This document shows positions 36,161 through 44,591 of a stretch of DNA of 64,000 nt, in pieces. This stretch comes from Streptomyces sp. H27-C3 (GTDB lineage: Bacteria; Actinomycetota; Actinomycetes; Streptomycetales; Streptomycetaceae). Each line of letters opens with the position of its first letter. Position 1 is the first letter of the stretch. The DNA is taken from positions 213,350 to 277,349 of the forward strand of contig NZ_JASITA010000004.1 of assembly GCF_030063415.1 (NCBI RefSeq). The letters run 5' to 3'. The notes beneath the pieces were generated by a model that was given only the letters and a program-made list of their open reading frames with translations, had not been told where the DNA came from and made no database searches. Position numbers and translations under genes: made by a program.

Positions 36161-39100
36161 TCAGACGCGCGTACGCAGCATCGTCCGCATCGTCCGCATC
36201 GCGACCGACAGGTTCGCCAGGTCGAAGGCGTCCGAGCCCTGGATCTCCTCCAGTGTCGTGCGCGCGCGGCCCAGGATCGCCGCGTTCTTCTCTTCCCACG
36301 CCTTGAAGCGCTGCTCCGGCGTCGAGGTCCCGTTGCCGACGGACAGCACGTCCTGCGTCAGTCCGGCGTGCGCCGCGTACAGGTCCTCGCGGATGGAGGC
36401 GCGGGCCATGGACTGCCAGCGGTCGGCCCGCGGCAGCTCGATGATCCGGTCCATCAGTTTGGTGACGGACAGCCGGTCGGCGAGGTCGTAGTACACCTCG
36501 GCGACATCCATCGGAGCCTTGTCGGTCCGCTCGGCGATCGCCACGATGTCGAGCGCGGGGAAGGCGGAGGAGAACCCGGCCACCCGCAGCGCGAGCTCCT
36601 CGGGAACACCCGCTCCGGTCAGCTCGTCGACGATCCCCTGGTACCACTCCTGGTCCGCGCCGCGCAGCATCTTCGGCAGCTCGTCCCAGACCCTCGCCAC
36701 TCCCTCGCGGAAGAACTGGATGGTCTCGCCGATCTCCAGCGGCTGCGGGCGGTTGCCGAGCAGCCAGCGCGTGCCGCGCTCGACGAGACGGCGCGAGTGC
36801 AACCGGATCCGGGTCTGGACATCGGCCGCGACCACATTGTCGAGCGCCTCGACGGCGTCCCAGACCTTACTGAGCCCGAAGATCGCGCGGGCCGCGAACT
36901 GCGCCCGTACGATCTCCTCGATCGAGGCCCCGGTCTCCTCCCGCAGACGGTGCAGGAAGGTCGAGCCACCGGTGTTCACGGTGTCGTTGACGAGCACCGT
37001 CGTGATGATCTCGCGACGCAGCGCGTGCGCGTCGATCTGCTCGGCGAACTTCTCCCGCAGAGCCTCGGGGAAGTACTCGTGCAGCAGGACCCGCAGATGC
37101 GGATCGTCCGGCAGGCCGGTGTGGATCAGCTCGTCCGCCACCGTGATCTTGGTGTATGCGAGGAGCACGGCGAGCTCGGGCTGGCTCAGGCCGCGGCCGT
37201 TGCTCAGCAGTTCGCGGATCTGCCGGTCGGTGGGCAGGAACTCCAGCTCACGGTTGAGATGCCCGTCACGGCTCAGCCTGCGCATGAAGCGCTGGTGGGC
37301 GTGGAGCAGCGAGGGCGCCTGCACGACGGCGTTCGACAGGGCCACGTTCTGCGCATAGTTGTTGCGCAGCACCAGCGTGCCGACCTCGTCGGTCATCGCG
37401 GCGAGCAGCTTGTTGCGCTGCTTGACGGTCATGTCGCCGTCCACCACGAGGGCGTTGAGCAGGATCTTGATGTTCACCTCATGGTCGGAGGTGTCCACGC
37501 CCGCACTGTTGTCGATGGCGTCGGTGTTGATCCTGCCGCCGGCCCGCGCGAACTCGATGCGGCCGAGCTGGGTCGCGCCCAGGTTGCCGCCCTCGCCGAC
37601 GACCCTGGCCCGCAGGTCCTCGCCGTTGACGCGGATCGCGTCGTTCGCCTTGTCGCCGACATCGGTGTTCGACTCACCGGCGGACTTCACGTACGTACCG
37701 ATGCCGCCGTTCCACAGCAGGTCGACCGGCGCCTGGAGGATCGCCTTCATCAGATCGGCCGGGGTCATCTTGCTGACGCCCGCCTCGATTCCGAGGGCCT
37801 CGCGCAGATGCGCGTTGATCGGGATCGACTTGGCGCCGCGCGGGTGGATACCGCCACCGGCCGAGAGCAGCGAGGTGTCGTAGTCGCCCCACGAGGAGCG
37901 CGGCAGCTCGAAGAGACGGCGGCGCTCGGCGTAGGACAGCGCCGCTTCCGGATTCGGGTCGATGAAGATGTGCCGGTGGTCGAAGGCGGCGATCAGCCTG
38001 ATGTGCTCGCTGAGCAGCATGCCGTTGCCGAAGACGTCACCGGACATGTCGCCGACGCCGACGACCGTGAAGTCCTCGTTCTGGGAGTCGTGGCCGAGCT
38101 CGCGGAAGTGCCGCTTGACGGACTCCCAGGCGCCGCGGGCCGTGATGCCCATGCCCTTGTGGTCGTAACCGACCGAGCCGCCCGACGCGAAGGCGTCACC
38201 GAGCCAGAAGTTGTACGCGACGGCGATCTCGTTGGCGATGTCGGAGAACGTCGCGGTGCCCTTGTCGGCGGCGACGACGAGATACGTGTCGTCCTCGTCG
38301 TGGCGCACCACGTCCTTCGGCGGTACGACCTCGCCCGCCACCATGTTGTCGGTGATGTCGAGCAGCGCTGAGATGAAGGTCCTGTACGAGGCGATGCCCT
38401 CCGCCATCCAGGCGTCGCGGTCCACGGACGGGTCCGGCAGGTTCTTGGCGACGAAGCCGCCCTTGGCACCGACCGGCACGATGACGGTGTTCTTCACCAT
38501 CTGCGCCTTGACCAGGCCGAGTACCTCCGTACGGAAGTCCTCACGGCGGTCGGACCAGCGCAGGCCGCCGCGGGCGACCTTGCCGAAGCGCAGGTGAACG
38601 CCCTCGACGCGCGGCGAGTACACCCAGATCTCGTACGCCGGGCGGGGCGCGGGCAGGTCTGGGATGACCTGCGGGTCGAACTTCATCGAGACGTACGAGT
38701 GCGGCTCGCCCGTCTTCGTCTTCTGGAAGAAGCTGGTGCGCAGCGTCGCCTTGATGACGGTGAGGAAGGACCGCAGGATCCGGTCCTCGTCGAGCGAGAC
38801 GACCTGGTCGAGCGCGCCGTCGAGCTCCTCCAGGAGCCCGTCGGTCAGCTCGGTGCCCGCGCGCTGGCGGCCCGGCGACATCCGCGCCTCGAAGAGGGAG
38901 ATCAGCAGCCGGGTGGTGTGGACGTTGTTGCGGAGGGTGTCCTCCATGTAGTCCTGGCTGAAGGTCGAACCGGCCTGGCGCAGGTACTTCGCGTACGCGC
39001 GCAGCACCATCGCCTGACGCCAGTTCAGCCCGGCGCTCAGGACGAGGGAGTTGAAGCCGTCGTTCTCGGCCTGTCCCGTCCACACGGCGGCGAAGGCGTC

Positions 39101-41104
39101 CTGGAAACGTGCCCGCGCGTCGTCGGCGAGGTAGTCGCCGTTGTTCCCGTTGCCGGTGGGCTTGGGCATGCGCAGGCCGAAGTCGTAGATCCACGCGTGC
39201 GTGCGGTCCGCGCAACGCAGTTCGTACGGACGCTCGTCCACGACCTCGACGCCGAGCCGCTGGAGCACCGGCAGGACGGCGGACAGCGAGACCTGCTCAC
39301 CGATCCGGTAGATCTTGAAGCGGCGCTCGTCGGGACGCGCGCCGACCGGCTCGTACAGGGAGAGCGCGAAGTCGTTGCGGCCGTGGGTGAGCTGCTCCAG
39401 GTGAACCAGGTCGGCGACGGCGGAACGCGGCGAGTGGTCGGCCTTGTAGCCCTCGGGGAAGGCATGCCCGTACCGGCGCAGCAGCTCGGCGGCGCGCTCC
39501 TCGCCGCACTCGGCGTTCATGGCCTCGGCGAAACCGTCGGCCCAGGAGCGGGCGGCCTCCACGAGGCGGGCCTCGATGCGCTCCGTGTCGGCGTCGGTGA
39601 GCGCGGTCAGCTCGGTGCCGACCGGGACGCGGACCACGAAGTGCAGCCGGGAAAGGATCGACTCGGTGTTCCAGGCGGTGAAGTCGACGCTGATGCCGCC
39701 GAGCTCCTCCTTGAGAATTTCGATCAACCGCAGCCGGACACCGGTGGTGTAGCGGTCACGGGGCAGATAAACGATCGCCGAGTAGTAGCGCCCGTACTCG
39801 TCCTGGCGCAGGTACAGCCGCAGCCTGCGGCGCTCCTGGAGGTACAGAACGGACGTCACGATCGACCGGAGCTGGTCGACGGGCGTCTGGAAGAGCTCGT
39901 CGCGCGGGTACGTCTCCAGGATCTGGAGCAGGTCACGGCCGTCGTGGCTGTTGGGCGAGAAGCCCGCGCCTTCGAGGACCTCGGCGACCTTGCGGCGGAT
40001 CACCGGGACGCGGCGCACGGACTCGGTGTACGCGGCGGAGGAGAACAGGCCGAGGAAGCGGCGCTCACCGACGACGTTGCCCTCGGTGTCGAACTTCTTC
40101 ACGCCGACGTAGTCGAGGTAGCTCGGCCGGTGCACGGTCGAGCGGCTGTTGGCCTTCGTCAGTACGAGGAGCTTGTGCTCACGGGCCTTGGCACGGGCGT
40201 CCGCGGGCAGTCGGCTGAAGGACGGGCTCACGGGGTGCGCCTCGTCGCCGCTGTGGTGCGGGTCGGAGCGCAGGATGCCAAGTCCGGTGCCGGGGACGGC
40301 GGCGAGCGCGTCACTGTCGGTCAGCTCGTACTCGCGGTACCCGAGGAAGGTGAAGTGGTTGTCTGCGAGCCAGCGCAGCAGCTCACGGGCCTCCTCGACC
40401 TCCTGCTCGCGCAGGTCGTCGGCAGCGGGCTCGCTCGGCAGGTGTTCCGCGATGCGCAGCGCGGCGTCGCGCATCTTCTCCCAGTCCTCGACGGCCTCCC
40501 GGACGTCGGACAGGACGCGCAACAGATCGGCGGTGATCTGCTTGAGGTCGGCGCGGTCGGTCTCGCGGTCGGCCTCAACATGGATCCAGGACTCGGTGAC
40601 CGCGTCGTGCGGGAGCTTCCCGCGCCCCGCCTCGGCCGTGAGGACCTCGATCAGCTTGCCGGTCACATCACGGCGTACGACGACCTGAGGGTGGATCACG
40701 ACATGGATTCCGCGGCCCTGGCGGGAAAGTTCATTGGTGACCGAGTCGACCAGGAAGGGCATGTCGTCGGTGACGACCTCGACGACCGTGTGGCTGCAGG
40801 TCCAGCCGTTCTCTTCGACGGTCGGCGTGTGCACCCGGACGTTGGCGGTGCCCTGCGGGCGCTTCTCCGCCAGCCGGTAGTGCGAGAGTGCCGCACCGAA
40901 TACGTCGACCGGGTCGCGGTCTGCCAGATCCTCGGGGGCCGTGTGCAGGTAGTAGCGCTGGAGGTACGCGAGGAGCGTCTCCCGGTCCGGGCTTCCCTCG
41001 CTCGTCGACCCAGTCGGAAGTTGTCCCCCGGCCGGGCTGTTCTCAGCTACCCGTGCCGCCCGTGCGAGCAGCTCGGCTTTTGCTTCGTCCAGCTTGGTCT
41101 GCAT
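36161..41104 (-). CDS. gdh: NAD-dependent glutamate dehydrogenase, 180-kDa class
   Basis: The 1647-residue protein matches the very large NAD-GDH class first described in Streptomyces clavuligerus (about 1650 residues). It oxidatively deaminates glutamate to 2-oxoglutarate and ammonium, a catabolic role. The long N-terminal regulatory half contains ACT-like segments; the catalytic core shows VARGGLRWSDRREDFRTEVLGL and VPVGAKGGFV with the active-site lysine (~880), and GVGDMSGDVFGNGMLLS (~1010-1026) at the dinucleotide-binding domain. ATG 41104 is preceded by AGGAG nine bases upstream; a GTG extension to 41161 lacks support. The gene is monocistronic, with convergent neighbours on its 3' side. 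No GlnR box is visible upstream. Confidence 0.96.
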   Translation of the reverse strand: MQTKLDEAKAELLARAARVAENSPAGGQLPTGSTSEGSPDRETLLAYLQRYYLHTAPEDLADRDPVDVFGAALSHYRLAEKRPQGTANVRVHTPTVEENGWTCSHTVVEVVTDDMPFLVDSVTNELSRQGRGIHVVIHPQVVVRRDVTGKLIEVLTAEAGRGKLPHDAVTESWIHVEADRETDRADLKQITADLLRVLSDVREAVEDWEKMRDAALRIAEHLPSEPAADDLREQEVEEARELLRWLADNHFTFLGYREYELTDSDALAAVPGTGLGILRSDPHHSGDEAHPVSPSFSRLPADARAKAREHKLLVLTKANSRSTVHRPSYLDYVGVKKFDTEGNVVGERRFLGLFSSAAYTESVRRVPVIRRKVAEVLEGAGFSPNSHDGRDLLQILETYPRDELFQTPVDQLRSIVTSVLYLQERRRLRLYLRQDEYGRYYSAIVYLPRDRYTTGVRLRLIEILKEELGGISVDFTAWNTESILSRLHFVVRVPVGTELTALTDADTERIEARLVEAARSWADGFAEAMNAECGEERAAELLRRYGHAFPEGYKADHSPRSAVADLVHLEQLTHGRNDFALSLYEPVGARPDERRFKIYRIGEQVSLSAVLPVLQRLGVEVVDERPYELRCADRTHAWIYDFGLRMPKPTGNGNNGDYLADDARARFQDAFAAVWTGQAENDGFNSLVLSAGLNWRQAMVLRAYAKYLRQAGSTFSQDYMEDTLRNNVHTTRLLISLFEARMSPGRQRAGTELTDGLLEELDGALDQVVSLDEDRILRSFLTVIKATLRTSFFQKTKTGEPHSYVSMKFDPQVIPDLPAPRPAYEIWVYSPRVEGVHLRFGKVARGGLRWSDRREDFRTEVLGLVKAQMVKNTVIVPVGAKGGFVAKNLPDPSVDRDAWMAEGIASYRTFISALLDITDNMVAGEVVPPKDVVRHDEDDTYLVVAADKGTATFSDIANEIAVAYNFWLGDAFASGGSVGYDHKGMGITARGAWESVKRHFRELGHDSQNEDFTVVGVGDMSGDVFGNGMLLSEHIRLIAAFDHRHIFIDPNPEAALSYAERRRLFELPRSSWGDYDTSLLSAGGGIHPRGAKSIPINAHLREALGIEAGVSKMTPADLMKAILQAPVDLLWNGGIGTYVKSAGESNTDVGDKANDAIRVNGEDLRARVVGEGGNLGATQLGRIEFARAGGRINTDAIDNSAGVDTSDHEVNIKILLNALVVDGDMTVKQRNKLLAAMTDEVGTLVLRNNYAQNVALSNAVVQAPSLLHAHQRFMRRLSRDGHLNRELEFLPTDRQIRELLSNGRGLSQPELAVLLAYTKITVADELIHTGLPDDPHLRVLLHEYFPEALREKFAEQIDAHALRREIITTVLVNDTVNTGGSTFLHRLREETGASIEEIVRAQFAARAIFGLSKVWDAVEALDNVVAADVQTRIRLHSRRLVERGTRWLLGNRPQPLEIGETIQFFREGVARVWDELPKMLRGADQEWYQGIVDELTGAGVPEELALRVAGFSSAFPALDIVAIAERTDKAPMDVAEVYYDLADRLSVTKLMDRIIELPRADRWQSMARASIREDLYAAHAGLTQDVLSVGNGTSTPEQRFKAWEEKNAAILGRARTTLEEIQGSDAFDLANLSVAMRTMRTMLRTRV

Positions 41105-41737
41105 GTCCTCTGGCTCCTGTCGCGCGCCGTTGCGTGACGTAGGTGGTGAAGAAGGTGACACAACGCCACGACGCGGGGTGTCCGGTCGTAGTCGACGTTA
41201 TGCCGCGGAGAGATACCCGAGGCGCAATTGGCCATTTTTGGCGGCAGGCCCGGGATTTGAAGATCGGCGAAGGCCCGGGCACGGTGGTGCTCCGGGCGCA
41301 TACCGGGGGCTTCGCTGCCCCCGAGGGCTATCGCGCTGATCACGTGACAAGGCTATCGCCCTGTACCGGGGCCCCGTCATGTCCAGTCCGTGTACAAAAC
41401 CGGCCGCGAAGTTTGCCAGTCTGGACAGAGACGCGCGCCCCCTAGGGAAAACCGGCCACCGGCGCCCCTCCCTGTGACGTACTCCTCACTTCCCGCCAGC
41501 CTCGGACCGCCGAGTTCCGCCCCGCGTCTCCCCGCATCGCGCTCCCCTGACCGCTCGGCAGCGCGACACCCCACAGGCTTCGGAGCCCTGCGGCGACCTC
41601 CGACCGCCAAGTCGCGCCCCGCATCTTGGCAAACCGCGCTCCACGCGACACGTTGACGGGGACAGCCAGGACGCACTGTCGAAACGCACTGTCAGGACGG
41701 AACACCGGGACGGCGCAGCCGAGCAGGGAGATCAGTC
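41105..41737. other. 633-base divergent intergenic region
   Basis: Between the glutamate dehydrogenase gene and the DJ-1-like gene. I see no credible gene: open frames on both strands here lack codon bias and motifs. Imperfect GC-rich dyads (around 41250-41280 and 41298-41322) are present. It must contain the GDH promoter. Confidence 0.4.
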
Positions 41738-42304
41738 ATGCCACCGAAGATCCTCATCGTGACCGGCGACGCGGCGGAGTCGCTGGAGGTCCTCTACCCC
41801 TACCAACGTCTGCGCGAGGAGGGGTACGAGGTTCACACCGCGGCCCCGGCGCGCAAGAAGCTCCAGTTCGTCGTCCACGACTTCGAACCGGGCTTCGACA
41901 CCTACACGGAGAAGCCCGGCTACGGCTTCCCCGCCGACCTGGCCTTCTCCGAAGTGGACCCCGGCCAGTACGTCGCGCTGATGATCCCCGGCGGGCGGGC
42001 TCCCTAGTACCTGCGCAACGACGGGGAGCTCCACAAGCTCCTCAAGGCCTTCTTCGACTCGGACAAGCCGGTGGCCCAGATCTGCCACGGCCCGCTGCTG
42101 ACGGCGGCCATCGGCGGCCTGGCCGGCCGCCGGGTCACCGCGTATCCGGCCCTGGAACTCGACATGCAGGCCGCCGGGGGGACCTTCCAGGACGCGGAAA
42201 CGGTCGTCGACGGCATCCCGGGCTCGGCCTGCGCCTGGCCGGACCACTCAAGCTGGATGCGCGAGTTCCTCACGGTCCTGCGCGCGAAGAGCCCGGTGAC
42301 CTGA
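41738..42304 (+). pseudogene. DJ-1/PfpI family protein, interrupted by an in-frame amber codon
   Basis: The frame from ATG 41738 encodes a DJ-1/PfpI protein: KILIVTGDAAESLEVLYPYQRLREEG, YVALMIPGGRAP, then TAG at 42005-42007, then YLRNDGELHKLL and QICHGPLLTAA with the family's nucleophilic cysteine, ending at TGA 42302-42304. Total length 188 codons is normal for the family, and relatives usually read PGGRAPEYLR, so TAG most simply replaces a GAG glutamate codon. Everything after the stop remains in frame with normal codon bias, so the event is recent, or is a sequencing error, or is read through. Without readthrough only an inactive 89-residue fragment is made. The ATG is preceded by GCAGGGAG. 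Confidence 0.88.
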
Positions 42305-42337
42305 GGTGGGTGACCTGACGCGGATGACCTGACGCGC
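42296..42337 (+). repeat. Three imperfect 14-bp tandem repeats at the end of the DJ-1-like gene
   Basis: GTGACCTGAGGTGG, GTGACCTGACGCGG, ATGACCTGACGCGC in tandem; the first copy contains the gene's own final stop codon. This suggests local duplication. Confidence 0.7.
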
Positions 42338-42357
42338 AGGGTACGCAGGCCTGTCCG

Positions 42358-42374
42358 GGGGCCGGGGCGGCCCC
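42358..42374. terminator. Possible terminator hairpin
   Basis: GGGGCC/GGCCCC with a 5-base loop between the convergent DJ-1-like and HAD-like genes. Short stem; low certainty. Confidence 0.35.
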
Positions 42375-42397
42375 GTCCCCGCCCCGCACGCCCCCGC

Positions 42398-43051
42398 TCA
42401 GGCCTGCATGCGCTGCGCCAGCAGCACCGCTTCGGCGAGCGTGTCCACCACCGGCACCCCCGCCAACTCCAGGCTCCCTCTGCTGTGCGAGCCCCCGGTG
42501 TAGAGCACCGCTCTCGCTCCCACGTGCGCCGCCGCCACCGCGTCGTCGACCGCGTCGCCGATCACGACCACCCGCTCCGGCCCGACATCGCCCAGCGCCG
42601 CGACATGGCGTGCCATGTGCGCCGCCTTGCTACCGCCGGACGGGCCGGTCCGCCCCTCGACCCGTATGAAGTGCGGCTCGATCCCGTATCCCCGCACCAC
42701 CGGGACCAGCTCCTCGTGCCCGTACATACTCAGCAGCGACTGGCTGCTGCCCGCCGACCGCCACTCGCGCAGCAGTTCCTCGACGCCCGCGGTCAGCACG
42801 CACCCGACGCGGTACGCGGTGTAGTGCCGGTGGAAGGCCTCGTCCATGACCTCCCACTCCTCGTCCGTCGGCAGCCGCCCCATCAACCGCTCGTAGAAGA
42901 GCGGGATCGGTACGCAGTACAGCTCCCGGTACCGCGCCAGCGTGATCGACTCCAGGCCGATCTCGGCGAACGCGGCGTTCGTCGCCCCGATGACCGCCGA
43001 GATGTCGTCGAGCAGCGTGCCGTTCCAGTCCCAGACCAGGTGCGTCGTCAT
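42398..43051 (-). CDS. HAD-superfamily protein with variant motif I (DWNGT)
   Basis: 217 residues. Motif I reads VWDWNGTLLDD: Asp8 is the nucleophile position, but the second Asp of DxDGT is Asn10. Motif II is SMYG, motif III a lysine in GGSKAAH, and motif IV VVIGDAVDDAVAAAHVGA, so the rest of the HAD phosphatase fold (phosphoglycolate phosphatase-like with a helical cap) is intact. ATG 43051 is chosen because GGGGAAG precedes it; a codon four residues upstream has no ribosome site. DWNGT variants are known to me in actinobacterial HAD proteins, but their activity is unclear. Substrate unknown. Confidence 0.85.
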   Translation of the reverse strand: MTTHLVWDWNGTLLDDISAVIGATNAAFAEIGLESITLARYRELYCVPIPLFYERLMGRLPTDEEWEVMDEAFHRHYTAYRVGCVLTAGVEELLREWRSAGSSQSLLSMYGHEELVPVVRGYGIEPHFIRVEGRTGPSGGSKAAHMARHVAALGDVGPERVVVIGDAVDDAVAAAHVGARAVLYTGGSHSRGSLELAGVPVVDTLAEAVLLAQRMQA

Positions 43052-43158
43052 GTGCTTCCCCATGACAAGACGGTACCCATCGGGTATGACAACGCAGTCC
43101 GCCAACCTGGTCCGGTTCCGACCGAGTGACCGGGCGACCGAGCGGGGCAACCGGGCGA

Positions 43159-43665
43159 TCAGGCGATCAGGTTCGGGATCTCCTGTACGCCGAACCACAG
43201 CAGTACGTGGTCCTCCGCCCCGTCCACCGTGAACTGCGCGTCGTCGTCGCCATGGTCCGCCGCCCCCAGCGCCCCGGCCGCCGCCGTCACATCCGTGTCG
43301 GCATCGTCGGCGTCGACATGCACCGCCGCCGCTTTCTTGAGCGGCACCGCGGCGGCCAGTCGCACCTCGCCGATGGCGGAGGCGTCCAGCCCCCGGTCGG
43401 GGTCGGCGACCGCATCCTCGTCCGGCACGTCGACGGCGACGACGACCCGGCGCCGCGCCGCGTCCGGGTCTCCGGCCAGCAGCCGCAGCGACGCGGCCGC
43501 GGCCCGGCTCAGAGCCGCGTACTCGAGCTCCTCGATGTCGTCCGAGACGTACCACTCGCGCAGGCCCGGTGTCACGGCGTAGGCGGCCAGCGGGCCGGGG
43601 CCCAGCTCGCCCGCCTTGTGCGCCTCAGCGAGACCGGGAAGGGTCAGGGGGACGTAGACGCGCAT
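43159..43665 (-). CDS. Conserved hypothetical protein (DUF6912-like)
   Basis: The 168-residue protein begins MRVYVPLTLPGLAEAHKAGELGPGPLAAYAVTP, the typical opening of a small actinobacterial family usually annotated DUF6912, and has an Ala/Asp/Val-rich middle and acidic C-terminal half (DADDADTDVT) ending in VLLWFGVQEIPNLI. There are no membrane helices or signal peptide. Function is unknown. It lies 107 bases upstream of the HAD gene on the same strand and is divergent from the Rv3235-like gene; in other actinobacteria this protein is also found near secA, which matches this location. Confidence 0.75.
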   Translation of the reverse strand: MRVYVPLTLPGLAEAHKAGELGPGPLAAYAVTPGLREWYVSDDIEELEYAALSRAAAASLRLLAGDPDAARRRVVVAVDVPDEDAVADPDRGLDASAIGEVRLAAAVPLKKAAAVHVDADDADTDVTAAAGALGAADHGDDDAQFTVDGAEDHVLLWFGVQEIPNLIA

Positions 43666-43939
43666 GGCAGGCCACTTTCGTAGTCGGGGAGACGGACCCA
43701 AGGATACGTACGGAGTCCCCTTTCGGGGTGCTCGTCCCGGCCCCCGCGGCGTCCACCCGAGGGACCTCTCACGGGCCGCCCGCCGCCTGGTACCGCCGGG
43801 CGGCCACTCGGATAGGTGATCCTGACGGCCCCCGCCACAGCGGCTCCCGCGCCTTGCCCGTCACCCCGCTTCCCCCGTAAAAGATCCACAGCAGAAGTTA
43901 CTGACCGGTACACAACGGGCACGGCAGAGCGGGGCAGAG

Positions 43940-44386
43940 ATGAGCAAGGACAGGACCCGGCCACAGGGACGTAGCGATCAGCGCGGGCCCGGCACACCCA
44001 CACCAGCGGCCCGTCGGCAGCAGCCTCGGTCGCACCCCCGCCCCACCACCCCGCACGAGATGTTCGCCGAGCGCCTGCTGGCGGTGCTCAGCGGCCGACG
44101 CCCGGTGCACTGGATGCTCGGGCACACCATCGGCGAGGCGTACGAGCAGCTGGTCCAGCTCGCCCCCCGCACACCGTTGAGGACCCGGGGCGCCCTGCCC
44201 GTCGTACGCAACTGCGGCGGCTTCCACCCCCGCCCCGGAGTGGTCGAGGCGTTCGCCAGCATCGCGGCCGGTGAGCAGGTGCGGGCGATGGCGTTCCGCC
44301 TGGAGCAGGGGGCCGACCTCCGCTGGCGCTGCGCCGCGGTGGAGCTGGGCGGCGACCCGGTGGGCGCGACCCGAGCACGCGCCTAG
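43940..44386 (+). CDS. Rv3235-family hypothetical protein
   Basis: The 148-residue protein has a disordered basic N-terminus (~1-38, Arg/Pro/Gln-rich) and a compact domain (~39-140; FAERLLAVLSGRRPVHWMLGHTIGEAYEQLVQL, FHPRPGVVEAFASIAAGEQVRAMAFRLEQ, WRCAAVELG). This matches the Rv3235 family, found near secA1 in mycobacteria as it is near secA here. The fold may resemble small SecA-linked or NTF2-like proteins but I cannot confirm; function unknown. It is convergent with secA. ATG 43940 is preceded by GGGGCAGAG. Confidence 0.8.
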   Translation: MSKDRTRPQGRSDQRGPGTPTPAARRQQPRSHPRPTTPHEMFAERLLAVLSGRRPVHWMLGHTIGEAYEQLVQLAPRTPLRTRGALPVVRNCGGFHPRPGVVEAFASIAAGEQVRAMAFRLEQGADLRWRCAAVELGGDPVGATRARA

Positions 44387-44494
44387 AGACAGCCCGGAGA
44401 CAGCCACACACGCCCACGCGCAGGCGCTGAGACACGGAGGCACGAGGGCGACAGGAGCACCCGGGCACAAAAGGGGCACCACACCAGCGCACGC

Positions 44495-44534
44495 GGCCGG
44501 GGCCGGACACCGATGCGGTGTCCCGGCCCCGGCC
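44495..44534. terminator. Strong hairpin between Rv3235-like gene and secA
   Basis: A ~17-bp stem with one bulge (44495-44511 with 44517-44534): GGCCGGGGCC and GACACC arms. It serves convergent genes ending at 44386 and 44592. Confidence 0.85.
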
Positions 44535-44591
44535 GGTGGGACTCCGGCGGCCGTGAAGCGGCCGGACCTGCGTTCGTGTTACCGCCCGCTG

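Noticed and set aside
38594..41137. 847-codon plus-strand frame opposite the glutamate dehydrogenase gene
   Set aside because: Reads as Val/Leu/Arg/Asp-rich nonsense complementary to conserved GDH codons; typical codon-bias artefact. The similar plus-strand frame over secA (44271-47036) is rejected for the same reason.
41105..41737. GlnR box upstream of the glutamate dehydrogenase gene
   Set aside because: I looked for gTnAc-n6-GaAAc on both strands and found only isolated GTGAC half-sites.
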